From NCBI GenBank assembly GCA_964427185.1, contig CAYRSN010000050.1:1-7588 (forward strand): a stretch of 7,588 nucleotides of DNA, written 5' to 3'. This DNA comes from Sulfurivirga sp964427185 (GTDB taxonomy: Bacteria > Pseudomonadota > Gammaproteobacteria > Thiomicrospirales > Thiomicrospiraceae). The translations under genes and the position numbers were made by a program. Positions within the stretch are counted from its first letter, which is position 1; each line of letters begins with the position of its first letter. Of this stretch, positions 6,304-7,588 are shown piece after piece. Under the pieces are notes generated by a model. It was not told the DNA's origin and made no database searches. It saw only the letters and a list, made by a program, of their open reading frames with translations.

Positions 6304-7524
6304 ATGGAAGCGAATACGCAACTGGTAGATGGAATCAATACGTTTTTTATTTTGATGGGAGCCATTCTGGTCTTTTTTATGCATGCGGGCTTTGCTTTTT
6401 TGGAAGTCGGTACGGTGCGGCATAAGAACTAGGTCAATGCCCTTTCCAAGATTATCACAGATTTTGCTGTTTCGACTTTGGCTTACTTCTTTATCGGTTT
6501 TGGTGTGGCCTACGGTGTCTTTTATGGCTTCGATATGGCGCAGTTGCTGCATGATATGACGCATAAAAGTGGCTATGAGCTGGTGAAATTTTTCTTTTTG
6601 CTGACCTTTGCGGCTGCGATTCCGGCCATTGTTTCAGGCGGGATTGCTGAACGCGCCCGATTCTGGCCTCAGCTGACGGCGACGTTTCTGCTGGTGGCGC
6701 TGGTTTATCCGCTTTATGAAGGCATGATCTGGAATGGCAACTTTGGTTTTCAGGACTGGTTAAACGATACATTTGGCGCTCCTTTTCATGATTTTGCCGG
6801 CTCTATGGTAGTGCATGGTGTTGGCGGTTGGATTGCGTTAGCGGCGGTGTTACTGTATGGCCACCGCTATGGGCGTTAGGGTAAGGATGGGAAAATCACC
6901 TATGCGCATCCGCCTTCCAGTATTCCTTTTCTTGCATTAGGTGCCTGGATTCTGTGTGTGGGCTGGTTCGGCTTTAATGTGATGTCTGCTCAGGCTGTTG
7001 ATGCGATCAGTGGATTGGTGGCCTTAAACTCCTTGATGGCGATGGTAGGCGGTATTTTGACGGCAACCTGGTTTGGCCAGCGGGATCCGGGCTTTATTCA
7101 TAATGGTCCGTTAGCAGGGTTGGTAGCCATCTGTGCGGGCTCGGATGTTGTCAACCCATTGGGAGCGCTGTTCATTGGTGCCGTGGCAGGCTGGTTGTTT
7201 GTGAAACTGTTTATCTACACGCAAAACCGCTGGCGCATTGATGATGTGCTGGGGGTGTGGCCACTGCACGGGCTATGCGGTGTCTGGGGCGCACTGGCAG
7301 CCGGCATTTTCGGTGCAGAAGCATTGGGCGGACTGGGCGGCGTGAGTTTGATTTCTCAGCTGGTCGGTGTGCTTGTGGGTGTTGTAATTGCATTTGCAGG
7401 GGGGTATATCATCTATGCGCTTCTGAAGAAAACGGTGGGGATTGCGCTGACCGATGAGCAACAGTATGAGGGGGCAGACCTCGTTATCCATCGTATTCGC
7501 GCCAATCCGCCCGGGCAGGATTAA
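6304..7524 (+). pseudogene. amt: Ammonium transporter (Amt/MEP/Rh family) with two in-frame TAG codons
   Basis: From ATG 6304 (AGAGGT at 6294-6299 upstream) to TAA 7522-7524 one frame of 406 codons encodes a complete Amt-type inner-membrane ammonium channel, broken only by TAG at 6430-6432 (codon 43) and 6877-6879 (codon 192). Family marks are intact: ITDFAVSTLAYFFIGFG, the Phe-rich pore stretch KFFFLLTFAAA (95-105), SGGIAERARF (111-120), D163 and the first pore His H171 in HDFAGSMVVHGVGGW, W221 in WFGFN, NGPLAGLVAICAGSD (267-281) and the second pore His H322 in GVWPLHGLCGVWG. There are no frameshifts, gaps or other stops. Codon 43 follows HKN and precedes VNAL, where the family usually has Gln, so CAG to TAG is the obvious change; codon 192 lies in the GRxGKDGK loop. 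Likeliest is a recent nonsense pseudogene or base errors; amber readthrough is possible. The family call is very secure, the pseudogene status moderately so. No glnK or sigma-54 promoter is visible next to it. Confidence 0.85.
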
Positions 7525-7554
7525 GCTCATTCCGAAAACTTTAGCCTATGTTTG

Positions 7555-7580
7555 AAACGGCCGCCCTGTGCGGTCGTTTT
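7555..7580 (+). terminator. Intrinsic terminator after the Amt gene
   Basis: AAACGGCCGC (7555-7564) pairs with GCGGTCGTTT (7570-7579) through ten pairs, one of them G-U, around a CCTGT loop. The T-rich end reaches 7580 and resumes after AGCA. It lies 30 bases past the TAA. The A-rich and T-rich arms could also serve a gene converging from the right. Confidence 0.8.
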
Positions 7581-7588
7581 AGCATTTT

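Noticed and set aside
6478..6879. The three segments of the Amt gene as separate small proteins
   Set aside because: Each piece begins at a TTG or GTG without a ribosome binding site, and together they rebuild one continuous Amt protein in a single frame.
6304..7524. Pyrrolysine or genome-wide TAG-to-Gln recoding as the explanation for the Amt ambers
   Set aside because: No other gene in the window has an in-frame TAG, including the 1313-codon hrpA, and no tRNA or synthetase is visible here. It stays only as a possibility to test, not a claim.

Overview
The window looks like chromosomal DNA from a gammaproteobacterium. DnaQ and SfsA closely resemble my recollection of their Escherichia coli counterparts, the SlyD-type isomerase fits that class, and a full-length (about 1,300 residue) HrpA helicase is typical of Proteobacteria. 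A lipid-anchored c-type cytochrome implies a respiratory metabolism. The sequence does not settle the genus. No phage, transposon, CRISPR, rRNA or tRNA signal was seen, and coding density is very high. The longest stretch without a gene is about 110 bases (6193-6303).

Layout. On the minus strand a dnaQ-sfsA pair occupies 1-1112. The DNA polymerase III proofreading exonuclease overlaps the start of sfsA by four bases, and sfsA runs off the left edge after 134 codons, just at its putative catalytic motif. A 50-bp divergent intergenic region (1113-1162) separates this pair from a plus-strand pair: a short SlyD-like FKBP prolyl isomerase (1163-1594) and, six bases later, hrpA (1601-5542). A strong terminator-like hairpin (1624-1646) lies inside the first codons of the hrpA frame. 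A separate promoter overlapping the hrpA stop codon probably drives a lipoprotein cytochrome c gene (5605-6192), which ends at a strong intrinsic terminator (6235-6268). Last is an Amt-family ammonium transporter gene (6304-7524), followed by its own terminator (7555-7580).

Two things are abnormal. The cytochrome gene contains exactly 100 N, flanked on both sides by the same 41 bases, which are built from a 33-bp (11-residue) repeat unit in an Ala/Pro-rich linker; the repeat number is therefore unknown. The Amt gene is intact in reading frame over 406 codons except for two in-frame TAG codons (codons 43 and 192), both in hydrophilic loops. It is most simply a young nonsense pseudogene or contains base errors, but amber readthrough cannot be excluded from sequence alone. 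None of the five genes whose ends are visible stops with TAG.

The genes do not form one pathway: replication fidelity (dnaQ), protein folding (slyD-like), RNA/ribosome metabolism (hrpA), electron transfer (cytochrome c) and ammonium uptake (amt) sit side by side as small independent units. I found no convincing new multi-gene system. The most useful leads are the double-amber Amt gene, the unresolved repeat in the cytochrome and the hairpin in the 5' end of hrpA.
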